From Roseburia sp. (GTDB lineage: Bacteria; Bacillota; Clostridia; Lachnospirales; Lachnospiraceae): a DNA stretch of 35,178 nt. Positions 17,474 to 25,288 of this stretch are shown piece by piece. Position 1 is the stretch's first letter; each line of letters opens with the position of its first letter. The stretch lies in contig JAMPFC010000001.1 in assembly GCA_023664685.1 (NCBI GenBank), positions 144,852 to 180,029 of the forward strand. The letters are read 5' to 3'. The notes under the pieces were generated by a model. It did no database searches, was not told the origin of the DNA, and saw only the letters and a program-made list of their open reading frames with translations. The position numbers and the translations under genes were made by a program.

Positions 17474-17505
17474 TTACAACTGTTTAACAACTCTGTGTTA
17501 TGATG
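17474..17505 (+). promoter_or_regulatory. TTTACA-N5-TTAACAAC box and -10 upstream of the response regulator
   Basis: TTTACA (17474-17479) and TTAACA (17485-17490) are direct repeats with an 11-bp period, followed by TATGAT (17500-17505). The 11-bp direct-repeat layout is what OmpR/PhoB-type dimers bind, and a near-identical box precedes the downstream NlpC/P60 gene (19600-19618). No good -35 is present, as expected for an activated promoter. Confidence 0.55.
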
Positions 17506-17533
17506 AGGGAAATAGCCAGAGGGGGAAATGAGT

Positions 17534-18187
17534 ATGGCAGAAATTCTTATTGTGGAAGATGAGGAACTGATCAACGATCTAATCAGGGAAAATCTGGTTT
17601 TGACAGGACATAACTGTACGCAGGTTTATGATGGAAAAAAGGCAAAAGACATGGTGCGTGAACAGCATTTTGATCTGGTTCTTCTGGATCTTATGCTGCC
17701 GGGATGTTCCGGGTACGATGTTTTGGAAAATTGCAATGATACTCCGGTGATCATTCTCACAGCCAAAGATGATGTGCAGGATAAAGTAAGGGGATTAAAC
17801 CGGGGAGCGGAGGATTATATTGTAAAACCATTTGATATGCTCGAGCTGATCGCCCGGGTAAATGTTGTACTGCGCAGAAATGAGGATGATAAGAAAGAAG
17901 TATTTTCTGCGGGGGAAATGTCGGTAGATCTGCAGTCACATATAGTAAGTGTCAGCGGAAAGGAGGTACTTCTTACCTTAAAAGAGTACGAGCTTCTCGA
18001 GTATTTTATCCGAAACCGGAATATCGCATTGTCAAGAGACCGGTTGATCGAACAGGTGTGGGGATACGATTATGGGGGAGACACCAGAACGGTGGATGTG
18101 CATGTTGCTGCGCTGCGCCACAAATTAAATCTTGGTTCCATGTTAAAAACCGTATACAAACTTGGATATCGTATGGAGGTTCTGTGA
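17534..18187 (+). CDS. OmpR/PhoB-family response regulator
   Basis: A 217-residue regulator. Its receiver domain has acidic residues E8-D9, phosphoacceptor D52 (LVLLDLMLPG), T in IILTAKDD and K in DYIVKPFD. The C-terminal winged helix has the family pattern LTLKEYELLEYFIRNRN, SRDRLIEQVWGYDY and TRTVDVHVAALRHKL. GGGGG lies about 8 nt before ATG 17534, so I prefer it to the ATG at 17528. The stop overlaps the kinase start (TGATG at 18185-18189). A direct-repeat box in its own promoter suggests autoregulation. Length and domains are normal. Confidence 0.95.
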   Translation: MAEILIVEDEELINDLIRENLVLTGHNCTQVYDGKKAKDMVREQHFDLVLLDLMLPGCSGYDVLENCNDTPVIILTAKDDVQDKVRGLNRGAEDYIVKPFDMLELIARVNVVLRRNEDDKKEVFSAGEMSVDLQSHIVSVSGKEVLLTLKEYELLEYFIRNRNIALSRDRLIEQVWGYDYGGDTRTVDVHVAALRHKLNLGSMLKTVYKLGYRMEVL

Positions 18188-19614
18188 TGAAAATATGGGA
18201 GAGGATTTATCTAGTTGTTATCGCCCTTTTTCTTGTTGTTCTGAATGTTTGCAATGTTCTTGTTTTTCGTTCTTCTTATCAAAAAAGCGTAGATTCGGTA
18301 AAACAGATGGCAGAATCATATTGGAAGAGAATTGCAGTTCCGATGGCAGAAGATCTGGCGGAGACAGGGCCAGACGAGGCGGCGCAGTGGCAGTTGTTCC
18401 AGAGTTATGTGTCAAATAACAGCATACGTGATTGTGCATTTGAACTCTGGCGGGACGGTAAACTTTGTGCCTGCTCAGAAATGGGAAGTCAGGCCACATA
18501 TTTTTCTGGCGAGGGAAAACTAGAATCCGGATTTGTAAATGGGGGAGCCGGGCAGGACGAGCTGCCGGAAACGAAAAAGCAGACAGGGCAGATCGTGATT
18601 TTAGTGCGGGAGGGAAAAAAATATACCTGTGCTTTGGGGGAACTTGGCGGAACCGGTTATCAGCTTGTGATCTATGAAAATGTGACGGAGATTTTGGGGA
18701 TATGGGAAAAGCAGATCATCACGTTTATCTGGTTGGAAGCTGCGGCATCTCTTGTGATGGCGGTATTGCTTTATCTGCTCATAAAAAAATTTCTTCAGCC
18801 GGTGTCCGGAATTTCTGAAATGACAGCGAAGATTGCGGTGGGGGATTATACCTGCCGTTTGGAGGCGAAAGGGACGGATGAGTTGTCCGGACTGGCGCGG
18901 GATATTAACCATATGGCAGAACAGGTGCGGGAAAATGTGGAAAATAAAGAAGCGGAAGCGAGGCACAAACAGGAATTTATTGATGCACTGTCCCACGAAC
19001 TGAGGACGCCGCTTACTTCTGTCCGGGGATATGCGGAGCTTGTCCGGAATACCGATGCCAGCAGGGAAAAGCAGCTTGAGTATATGGATCATATTGTAAA
19101 GGAATCCGGGCGTATGATCCGCATTACGGAGACATTGCGGCAGGTTATTTTATTACAGATGGATGAGATCGAACAGGATAAGATTTCGTTACAGGAGTTC
19201 GCTCTCTGGTTGCGGGAGGAAGCCAGACATCAACTGGCAGAAAAGCAGATTCATTGGGAGATTCAGGCAGAGGATGGGGAAATAATGGGAAACCGGGTAT
19301 TGACGGAGATGTTTTTTATGAATCTCATGAAGAACAGTTTTCATGCCTGTAAAGAAGGAGGAACGGTTTCCATCCGGCTTGACTGCACAAAGGCAGTTAT
19401 AACAGATGATGGTATCGGGATGACAAAGGAATGTCAGGAACATATTTTTGAACCTTTTTACCGGGAGGATAAATCACGGAGCCGCAGGTTAGGAGGGACT
19501 GGTCTTGGGATGTACTTGTGCCGCTATATTGCAGATAAGCATCACTGGAAGATTAAAATTGATTCCAGAAAGGGTGTTGGGACAAAAATAGAAGTAAGTT
19601 TTACAAGTTATTAA
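18187..19614 (+). CDS. Sensor histidine kinase (HAMP, HisKA, HATPase_c)
   Basis: A 475-residue kinase whose ATG overlaps the regulator stop by one base. TM1 covers about residues 6-27, followed by an extracytoplasmic domain of about 150 residues of unrecognised type and TM2 at about 178-200. A HAMP linker (KKFLQPVSGISEMTAKIAVGD) leads to the HisKA H-box (FIDALSHELRTPLTSV, His about 270), the N-box (FMNLMKNSFHA), G1 (VITDDGIGM) and G2 (GGTGLGMYLC). All ATP-binding motifs are intact. The upstream open frame to 18058 lies inside the regulator gene and is not part of it. The last codons of the gene contain the TTTACA-N5-TTAACA box that serves the next gene. Confidence 0.95.
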   Translation: MKIWERIYLVVIALFLVVLNVCNVLVFRSSYQKSVDSVKQMAESYWKRIAVPMAEDLAETGPDEAAQWQLFQSYVSNNSIRDCAFELWRDGKLCACSEMGSQATYFSGEGKLESGFVNGGAGQDELPETKKQTGQIVILVREGKKYTCALGELGGTGYQLVIYENVTEILGIWEKQIITFIWLEAAASLVMAVLLYLLIKKFLQPVSGISEMTAKIAVGDYTCRLEAKGTDELSGLARDINHMAEQVRENVENKEAEARHKQEFIDALSHELRTPLTSVRGYAELVRNTDASREKQLEYMDHIVKESGRMIRITETLRQVILLQMDEIEQDKISLQEFALWLREEARHQLAEKQIHWEIQAEDGEIMGNRVLTEMFFMNLMKNSFHACKEGGTVSIRLDCTKAVITDDGIGMTKECQEHIFEPFYREDKSRSRRLGGTGLGMYLCRYIADKHHWKIKIDSRKGVGTKIEVSFTSY

Positions 19615-19618
19615 CAAC
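19600..19618 (+). promoter_or_regulatory. Second TTTACA-N5-TTAACAAC box, upstream of the NlpC/P60-like gene
   Basis: TTTACA (19600-19605), AGTTA and TTAACAAC (19611-19618), overlapping the kinase stop codon at 19612-19614. It matches the box at 17474-17492 except mainly in the N5 spacer. A hairpin CGACAGAC...GTTTGTCG follows at about 19666-19693 in the presumed leader. No clear -10 at the same distance is seen (GATAAA at 19621 is the nearest). Confidence 0.5.
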
Positions 19619-19734
19619 GTGATAAAAACTACCGAAAACGGAAGGAGTATTCTCGTATTGTAACCACGACAGACACATTCATGCGTTTGTCGCGACTTAG
19701 GAACCTGAGAGACAGGAGAATGGAGGGTAAAAGA

Positions 19735-20523
19735 ATGAAGCATTCATGGAAACTTTGTATTATTTTTGGTAGTATGTTTGTCGTTGTTGTAATGGGGGCT
19801 TTGCTTTTGCTAAATGGAACGATCGCATCCGCTGATGAGGAGAAGAGAGAATTTCACACCGGAAGCAGTGTCAGCCGCCCCGCCATACAGGAAGGAGAGG
19901 AGGCAGACATACAGCAGTCAGAGCAGCCGGAGATAGAGAGCAAGGCGGCAGAGAAGAAAAAGGGAAACCGGACATCAGATCAGGACGATTCACTCACTGC
20001 CAATGCATCGCTTGCTTATGAAATGGAAGCGGAATCGTTTAAAAAATTGGTCGCTGACTTTGCAGCATTCTGGAAAGGTGTTCCGTACCAGTATGGCGGA
20101 GCGGTACTTCCCGAATTTGTTTCGATTGGATGGAACAGTGAAGGAATGGAGCCTGATCCGGAAATCGACTGGGGGGTTTTGGATACAAAAGGGGTGGACA
20201 GTTCAGGATTTGTTCAGGCAGTCTTTCAGCATTTCCAAATCAATCTGCCGCGTTCCTGTAAAGAACAGGAAAAATCAGGCGAGGATGTCCAGATCAAGGA
20301 TGCAGAAGCGGGAGACATTATTTTTTATGGTGCAGGTACTGGTGAGGCAACCCATTGCGGAATCTGTCTGGGGGATGGCAGGGTCGTCCATTCTTCTTCC
20401 AAAGCGGGAAAAGTCATCATCAGCGATATGAATTATCGCAGGATCATATCGGTAAGACGGGTTATTTCACAGAATGATGCACTCCAAGAAACAGATGGGG
20501 AAAATGTGTCGATGGCAAATTGA
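19735..20523 (+). CDS. Exported NlpC/P60-like protein with Ser in place of the catalytic Cys
   Basis: A 262-residue protein with an N-terminal signal/anchor helix (KLCIIFGSMFVVVVMGALLLL), a Glu/Gln/Lys-rich spacer to about residue 100 and a C-terminal NlpC/P60-like domain: GVPYQYGG, KGVDSSGFVQAVFQHF, LPRSCKEQ, AGDIIFYG, ATHCGICLGDGRVVHSS. In active NlpC/P60 peptidases the motif reads D-C-S-G-F; here the codon at 20200-20202 is AGT, giving S156, while the histidines (H207, H219) remain. It may be an inactive wall-binding or scaffolding protein, or a Ser variant; a one-base sequencing error (TGT to AGT) cannot be excluded. GGAGGG sits about 8 nt before ATG 19735; the upstream open frame is not supported. 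It is probably under control of the adjacent two-component system. Confidence 0.82.
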   Translation: MKHSWKLCIIFGSMFVVVVMGALLLLNGTIASADEEKREFHTGSSVSRPAIQEGEEADIQQSEQPEIESKAAEKKKGNRTSDQDDSLTANASLAYEMEAESFKKLVADFAAFWKGVPYQYGGAVLPEFVSIGWNSEGMEPDPEIDWGVLDTKGVDSSGFVQAVFQHFQINLPRSCKEQEKSGEDVQIKDAEAGDIIFYGAGTGEATHCGICLGDGRVVHSSSKAGKVIISDMNYRRIISVRRVISQNDALQETDGENVSMAN

Positions 20524-20532
20524 AAATAATAC

Positions 20533-20561
20533 TTGATTTTCTCTTCCTAAAGTGATATGAT
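20533..20561 (+). promoter_or_regulatory. Promoter of tRNA-Pro
   Basis: TTGATT (20533-20538), a 17-nt spacer and TATGAT (20556-20561) lie about 19 nt before the mature tRNA 5' end. Confidence 0.6.
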
Positions 20562-20579
20562 TTGCTTTGGGAAGAATTT

Positions 20580-20654
20580 CGGGGTATGGCTCAGCTTGGC
20601 TAGAGCGCATCGTTCGGGACGATGAGGCCGCAGGTTCGAATCCTGTTACCCCGA
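20580..20654 (+). tRNA. tRNA-Pro (CGG)
   Basis: The acceptor CGGGGTA pairs with TACCCCG, and the D-arm is GCTC...GAGC. The anticodon arm is CATCG-TTCGGGA-CGATG with anticodon CGG, and the T-arm is GCAGG-TTCGAAT-CCTGT. The discriminator base is A and CCA is not encoded. It has its own promoter and a terminator just downstream. Confidence 0.96.
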
Positions 20655-20663
20655 TAAAAAGAT

Positions 20664-20700
20664 TGGCGGCGAGACGAGAGTTTCGCCGCTTATTTTCTTA
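20664..20700 (+). terminator. Terminator after tRNA-Pro
   Basis: GCGGCGA (20666-20672) pairs with TCGCCGC (20683-20689), followed by TTATTTTCTT. Confidence 0.8.
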
Positions 20701-20765
20701 TATCATCCGCACACGCTTTCTGTGCTAAATAAGTTTGTCAGAACTTATTTGAGTACAAAAAATAT

Positions 20766-20792
20766 TTGACAAGAGAAAGGAAAAGGTATAAT
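20766..20792 (+). promoter_or_regulatory. Putative promoter immediately before the M15 peptidase gene
   Basis: TTGACA (20766-20771) and TATAAT (20787-20792) are separated by only 15 nt. The -10 lies 7 nt before the ATG at 20800, so a transcript from it would be leaderless unless translation starts at ATG 20833. The hexamers are perfect but the spacing is short. Confidence 0.45.
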
Positions 20793-20799
20793 TTTATTT

Positions 20800-21492
20800 A
20801 TGGCAGGAAAGAAAATTCAGAGGTTTATTTTCATGTCAGTTGTTTTTTGCGCAACTTCGGTTGTGTTTATGGCAAAACCATGTATTGCGAAAAACAGAGT
20901 ACGCACGTATAAAAAAGGTTTTACCTATGAAAAGCTCGATGAAGAAACCGTTGCGCGCATAAAAGGGAAATCATACAAAAAAGGGGCGGAGATTTCTCTG
21001 GACAGCCTGCGTTATCTTCGTATCCGCTATGTGGACTTTGAGGGGAATACGCAGGATGGGGAGATGATCGTCAATAAAAAGATTGCCCGTAAGACGTTGA
21101 AGGTTTTTTATGAACTTTACAAGATCAAGTATCCGATCGCGAAAATGCAGCTTGTGGACGAATACGATGCCGATGATGAGAAATCGATGGCAGATAATAA
21201 TACTTCGGCATTTAACTACCGGAAGGTGGCAAATTCCAATAAGTTGTCAAATCACAGCAGGGGACTTGCCATTGATATCAATCCGCGCATCAACCCATAT
21301 ATCACATCATATGGGATCGCGCCGGCAAACAGTAAGGTCTATAAAGTGAGAGAAGTCTCCAAATGCCGGGGAAAGTACAGGGATTATATGATCCATCGAG
21401 GCGATCCGGTGTACAAAATTTTCAAAAAATATGGTTTCTCATGGGGCGGCGACTGGAAGCACTCGAAAGATTACCAACACTTCGAAGCGTAA
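20800..21492 (+). CDS. Exported M15-family peptidase (D-Ala-D-Ala carboxypeptidase type)
   Basis: A 230-residue protein with a typical signal peptide (KKIQRFIFMSVVFCATSVVFM, cleavage near AKPCIA-KN). The M15C-type catalytic region has SNHSRGLAIDIN (H152, D159 as zinc ligands) and the C-terminal DYQHFEA (D224, H227), with GFSWGGDWKHSKD just before. The family cleaves peptidoglycan stem peptides. The protein ends immediately after the last motif, as in minimal enzymes. ATG 20800 gives the best signal peptide but has no close ribosome binding site; ATG 20833 has GAGG in range but removes the basic n-region. It is 12 nt upstream of the MATE gene. Confidence 0.88.
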   Translation: MAGKKIQRFIFMSVVFCATSVVFMAKPCIAKNRVRTYKKGFTYEKLDEETVARIKGKSYKKGAEISLDSLRYLRIRYVDFEGNTQDGEMIVNKKIARKTLKVFYELYKIKYPIAKMQLVDEYDADDEKSMADNNTSAFNYRKVANSNKLSNHSRGLAIDINPRINPYITSYGIAPANSKVYKVREVSKCRGKYRDYMIHRGDPVYKIFKKYGFSWGGDWKHSKDYQHFEA

Positions 21493-21504
21493 GGAGGAAA
21501 TCAC

Positions 21505-22842
21505 ATGGTAAAGGATTTAACGAAGGGTGATGTCCGTCCGGTACTTTGGACATTTACCATTCCGATGTTTATCAGCGTGGTGTTCCAACAGTTGTATAAC
21601 ATTGCCGACAGTGCGATCGCCGGCAGGTTTGCCGGGGAGGATGCCCTCGCAGCGGTTGGCGCTTCTTATCCGATCACGATGATCTTTATGGCGGTTGCGA
21701 TCGGGAGTAATATCGGCTGCGCAGTTGTGATCTCCAGATATTTTGGAGCGGGGGATATCCGTCACATGAAGACGGCGATCACTACGACGATGATAGCCAG
21801 TGCGGTTTTGGCGGCAGTCCTTACCGCCCTTGGTATGCTTTTATCAGCACCACTCCTGCGTGCGATCAACACCCCGGATAATATTTTTCATGCCGGGGAT
21901 ATTTATCTTAAAATATATATAGGCGGTCTTCTTTTTGTATTTTTATATAATGTAGCTACTGGAGTATTTACGTCTCTGGGGGATTCCAGAACGCCGCTAT
22001 ATTTTCTTATTGGCTCGTCGCTTGGAAATATTGCGCTGGATCTGCTTTTTGTCATTGGATTTAAATGGGGAGTGGCAGGCGTCGGATGGGCCACTTTTAT
22101 CGCACAGGGGATCGCTTGCGTGCTTGCCCTTTTGACATTGTTTCGCAAGATCAAACAAATGCCCTCCGGACAGGGGAAGGTCGTGCTTTATTCGCGGGCG
22201 ATGCTTTTAAAAATCTGCCGGATCGCTGTGCCAAGCATCCTGCAGCAGAGCTTTGTCTCGGTGGGAAATATCTTTATCCAGAGCCTTGTGAACCGTTTTG
22301 GCTCGGGCGTTATCGCCGGGTATTCGGCGGCAGTAAAGTTAAATACATTTACGATTACGTCCTTTACGACGCTTGGCAATGGGTTGTCCAGTTTCACCGC
22401 ACAAAATCTCGGGGCAGGAAAGCTAGAGAGGGTAAAAAAAGGACTTTTTGCCGGGGCTGCTATGGGTTGGATGATCGCGGTGCCATTTATTATTGTTTTT
22501 TGCTTTTTAGGAAAGCCTGCGCTGCAGATTTTCATGGAAAATGGAGCCGGTGAGGCAGTAGTGACGGGAAGGGAATTTTTGCAGATCGTATCACCATTTT
22601 ATCTTGTCATATCGCTTAAGCTGGCTCTGGATGGTGTGCTGCGCGGAAGCAGTGCGATGGCGGGATTTATGGTATCTACATTTACGGATTTGATTCTCAG
22701 GGTCATACTGGCATACGTGTTTGCCGGATTTATGGGAACTCGGGGAATCTGGCTTTCATGGCCGGTTGGATGGATCGTTTCAGCGGTGTTATCGTTTTTG
22801 TTTTACCGAAGGAACATGCGCTGTTTGTATAATAAAAAATAG
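21505..22842 (+). CDS. MATE family multidrug/cation antiporter
   Basis: A 445-residue polytopic protein with 12 hydrophobic segments in two homologous halves. It starts with the family pattern (GDVRPVLWTFTIPMFISVVFQQLYNIADSAIAGRFAG) and has GVAGVGWATFIAQGIACVLAL in the middle. The second-half counterpart is PSILQQSFVSVGNIFIQSLVN, with FTAQNLGAG typical of MATE. The family exports cationic drugs or metabolites using Na+ or H+. AAGGAGG is ideally spaced. It lies between the M15 peptidase and the CobW gene (17 nt), so the three are likely co-transcribed. Confidence 0.93.
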   Translation: MVKDLTKGDVRPVLWTFTIPMFISVVFQQLYNIADSAIAGRFAGEDALAAVGASYPITMIFMAVAIGSNIGCAVVISRYFGAGDIRHMKTAITTTMIASAVLAAVLTALGMLLSAPLLRAINTPDNIFHAGDIYLKIYIGGLLFVFLYNVATGVFTSLGDSRTPLYFLIGSSLGNIALDLLFVIGFKWGVAGVGWATFIAQGIACVLALLTLFRKIKQMPSGQGKVVLYSRAMLLKICRIAVPSILQQSFVSVGNIFIQSLVNRFGSGVIAGYSAAVKLNTFTITSFTTLGNGLSSFTAQNLGAGKLERVKKGLFAGAAMGWMIAVPFIIVFCFLGKPALQIFMENGAGEAVVTGREFLQIVSPFYLVISLKLALDGVLRGSSAMAGFMVSTFTDLILRVILAYVFAGFMGTRGIWLSWPVGWIVSAVLSFLFYRRNMRCLYNKK

Positions 22843-22859
22843 ATAGGAGAGATTGTGAG

Positions 22860-24032
22860 ATGACAAAGATTGATATTATTTCTGGTTTTCTTGGAGCAGG
22901 AAAGACGACACTTATAAAAAAGCTGATCGCAGAGGCTTTTCAGGGCGAAAAACTCGTGCTGATCGAAAATGAATTTGGGGAAATCGGTATCGACGGAGGA
23001 TTTTTAAAGGATTCCGGGATCAATATTACAGAGATGAATTCCGGGTGTATCTGCTGTTCCCTTGTAGGAGATTTTGGGACAGCGCTCGGCGAGGTGCTTG
23101 AAAAGTATTCGCCAGACCGTATCATTATAGAGCCATCCGGGGTTGGAAAGCTTTCGGATGTGATCCGGGCGGTACTCGGTGTAAAGGAAAAACTGCCGGA
23201 GGATTCGGTAAAGCTGAATAGTTTTGTCACAGTGGCAGACGCCACAAAATGCAAGATGTATATGAAAAATTTTGGTGAATTTTACAATAACCAGATTGAA
23301 AATGCAGGCACGGTAGTATTGAGCCGTACCGGAAAAATGAAAGAAGAAAAACTCAAAGTGTGTCTTGACCTGATCCGCGAGCATAATGCAGAGGCTTCTG
23401 TTATTACGACGCCGTGGGAGGAGATTGACGGAAAACAGATTCTTGGTGCGATGGAAAAAACGAATGATCTGGCAAAAGAACTTCTTGAAGAGGAGGATGT
23501 GTGTCCGGAGTGCGGTCATCACCACCACGATGGGGAATGTGACCACGACCACCACCATCATGAGCATGAGCATCATCATGATCACGACGGAGAGGGCGAG
23601 CATGACCATCATCATCACGAGCATGAGTATCACCATGATCACGACGGAGAGGGCGAGCATGACCATCATCATGAGCATGAGCATCACCACCATGACGGGG
23701 AATGCAGTTGCGGACATGATCACGAACACGGTCATCACCACCATCACGCCGATGATGTGTTTACAAGTATCGGGATTGAGACAGCACATAAATATACAGA
23801 GGAAGAGCTTGGGGACATATTAGAAAAGCTCGCCGATGAGGAAGTAAAACTCGGCACGGTACTCCGGGCGAAAGGAATCGTGGCTCCGACAGAGGGCGAG
23901 TGGTTCCATTTTGACCTTGTTCCGGGTGAGTACGAGATCCGAAGAGGGAGTGCCGATTATACAGGAAGAATCTGTGTCATCGGGGCGCAGCTTGATGAAG
24001 ATGGCCTGAAAGAATTGTTTGCGGCAAAGTAA
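22860..24032 (+). CDS. CobW/COG0523 G3E GTPase with a large histidine-rich metal-binding insert
   Basis: A 390-residue COG0523 GTPase. The P-loop is GFLGAGKTT (G9-T17), followed by the switch with ENEFGEIGIDGG and the metal-site motif C63-I-C65-C66. The base-recognition region follows, and a C-terminal CobW_C domain spans about 300-390 (GTVLRAKGIVAPTEGEWFHFDLVPGEYEIRRG). Between them, about residues 217-300 are mostly His, Glu, Asp and Gly with CPEC and CSCGH. That insert contains a 57-bp direct duplication at the DNA level (the block from 23580 repeats at 23637). COG0523 proteins deliver metals, often Zn2+, to client enzymes; the His insert suggests high-capacity Zn, Ni or Co binding. No Zur box was recognised upstream, but the promoter may be that of the MATE or M15 gene. 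Confidence 0.92.
   Translation: MTKIDIISGFLGAGKTTLIKKLIAEAFQGEKLVLIENEFGEIGIDGGFLKDSGINITEMNSGCICCSLVGDFGTALGEVLEKYSPDRIIIEPSGVGKLSDVIRAVLGVKEKLPEDSVKLNSFVTVADATKCKMYMKNFGEFYNNQIENAGTVVLSRTGKMKEEKLKVCLDLIREHNAEASVITTPWEEIDGKQILGAMEKTNDLAKELLEEEDVCPECGHHHHDGECDHDHHHHEHEHHHDHDGEGEHDHHHHEHEYHHDHDGEGEHDHHHEHEHHHHDGECSCGHDHEHGHHHHHADDVFTSIGIETAHKYTEEELGDILEKLADEEVKLGTVLRAKGIVAPTEGEWFHFDLVPGEYEIRRGSADYTGRICVIGAQLDEDGLKELFAAK
23580..23693 (+). repeat. 57-bp tandem duplication in the His-rich region
   Basis: The block beginning GATCACGACGGAGAGGGCGA at 23580 recurs at 23637, giving two copies of a 19-codon His/Asp/Glu/Gly unit; the second degrades near its end. The frame is kept, so copy number changes would only lengthen or shorten the metal-binding insert. 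Confidence 0.8.
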
Positions 24033-24094
24033 GGAAATGATTTTGCGGAAATCAAAATCAGGGCGAGAAGTGCAGGAAAGGCGGGAACAAAGGA

Positions 24095-25048
24095 ATGTTT
24101 GGAAATAAGGAGATACCGGTATATCTGTTTACTGGATTTTTGGAGAGTGGGAAGACAACTTGCATTCAGGAAGTGATCGAAGAGGGAAATTTTTCCGATG
24201 GGGCAAAGACACTGCTTATTTTGTGTGAAGAGGGCGAGCATGAGATTGAGGATGAACTTTTGATGCAAAACCGGATTTCCTGTGTAGTCATCGAGGATGA
24301 AGATGAGTTCACGGAGGAGGCATGCAAAAAGCTTCAGGAAAAATATAAGCCGAGCCGCGTCGTGATCGAATACAACGGCATGTGGGATATGGAGGAGCTG
24401 TTTGGCGAAATCCTTCCCGAAAACTGGTTTGTCGTCCAGACCTTTACAACGGTGAACGCTCTTACGTATGAAGTGTACAGCGCAAATATGAAACCGCTTT
24501 TGATGGCACATTTTCAAATGTCAGACCTTGTGATCTTTAACCGCTGCACAGACGGGATCAATAAACCGGCGGCGAGGCGCAGCGTCAAGGCAATCAACCG
24601 GAGAGCGCAAGTGCTTTTTGAGGCAGAGGATGGTTCGGTTGAGAGCAATATCGAAGAGGAACTTCCTTATGACATCAATGCCTCCGTCATCACATTAGAA
24701 GATGATGACTTTGGACTCTGGTATCTGGATATCAGCGAGCATCCGCAAAAATACGTGGGCAAAACGATCATATTTAAAGGAATGGTTTACCGAAACCGGA
24801 GTTTTCCGGAAAATGCGTTTGTTCCGGCGAGACATGCTATGACCTGCTGCGAAGATGACATTGCAAAGATCGGATTTATGTGTTATTATTCCGGCGCGAA
24901 AGAGCTTCCCTCTGATTCGTGGGTCACGGTGACTGTTCAGGTAAAGACACAGAAGAGCCGGAAGCATGACGGGGATTTCCCGGTGTTGTATGCGGATAAG
25001 GTGGAGAAGGCGGAGCCGCCAGAGGAAGAAATCGTTTATTTTGGGTGA
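24095..25048 (+). CDS. CobW-like GTPase fused to a DUF1980 (YcgQ/TIGR03943)-like C-terminal domain
   Basis: A 317-residue protein. The N-terminal half is a CobW-like P-loop domain (VYLFTGFLESGKTT, K20) without the CxCC metal motif and with an abbreviated switch region. From about residue 210 the sequence follows the OB-like C-terminal domain of the YcgQ/TIGR03943 family (KYVGKTIIFKGMVYRNRSF, FVPARHAMTCCEDDIAKIGFMCYY, DSWVTVTVQVK). YcgQ family genes often sit beside CobW genes and a DUF318 permease. Here no permease is seen, so this looks like a soluble rearrangement in which the GTPase replaces the membrane part. It is 62 nt after the CobW gene and likely works with it in metal handling. AAAGGA abuts the ATG, with GGAAAGG further up. 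Confidence 0.8.
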   Translation: MFGNKEIPVYLFTGFLESGKTTCIQEVIEEGNFSDGAKTLLILCEEGEHEIEDELLMQNRISCVVIEDEDEFTEEACKKLQEKYKPSRVVIEYNGMWDMEELFGEILPENWFVVQTFTTVNALTYEVYSANMKPLLMAHFQMSDLVIFNRCTDGINKPAARRSVKAINRRAQVLFEAEDGSVESNIEEELPYDINASVITLEDDDFGLWYLDISEHPQKYVGKTIIFKGMVYRNRSFPENAFVPARHAMTCCEDDIAKIGFMCYYSGAKELPSDSWVTVTVQVKTQKSRKHDGDFPVLYADKVEKAEPPEEEIVYFG

Positions 25049-25065
25049 GAGGGTTTGTAAGCTCA

Positions 25066-25257
25066 CAAATTGGTAAATTTTATGCAGAAAGAGGAATATT
25101 TTCCGTCTCGAACCCGCTCCCGCTATATAAACATGTAGCGGTACAAAGGCTGCAAGGTGCGCTTTTCGCACCTTACACGTAGCCTAAGTACCGACACGTT
25201 TATAAGATTCTCGTCTGAAAATATTCCTCTTTCTGCAAGGAGCTTTACCAATATTTG
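25066..25257. repeat. Large palindromic repeat, copy C
   Basis: About 192 nt. The arms at 25066-25113 and 25208-25257 are complementary, including GCAGAAAGAGGAATATTTTC. It carries the conserved CCCGCTCCCGCT block, TATAAAC/GTTTATA stem, AGCGGTAC/GTACC core and AAGGTGC/GCACCTT tip. It is closest to copy A in sequence, but the outer stem has a different 7-nt segment (AGAAAGA against GGTAACC) that is changed on both arms to keep pairing. It lies between the metal GTPase operon and the toxin/antitoxin cassettes, with no open frame. Confidence 0.85.
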
Positions 25258-25288
25258 GGGAATTACAAGCATTGAAAATTAGTAGGAG

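Noticed and set aside
18058..18186. 43-residue N-terminal extension of the histidine kinase
   Set aside because: It lies inside the response regulator in another frame; the ATG at 18187 overlaps the regulator stop (TGATG) and begins a normal membrane anchor.
23004..23789. 261-codon minus-strand frame opposite the His-rich CobW gene
   Set aside because: Its Met/Val-rich region is just the reverse of the CAT/CAC histidine codons of the real gene.
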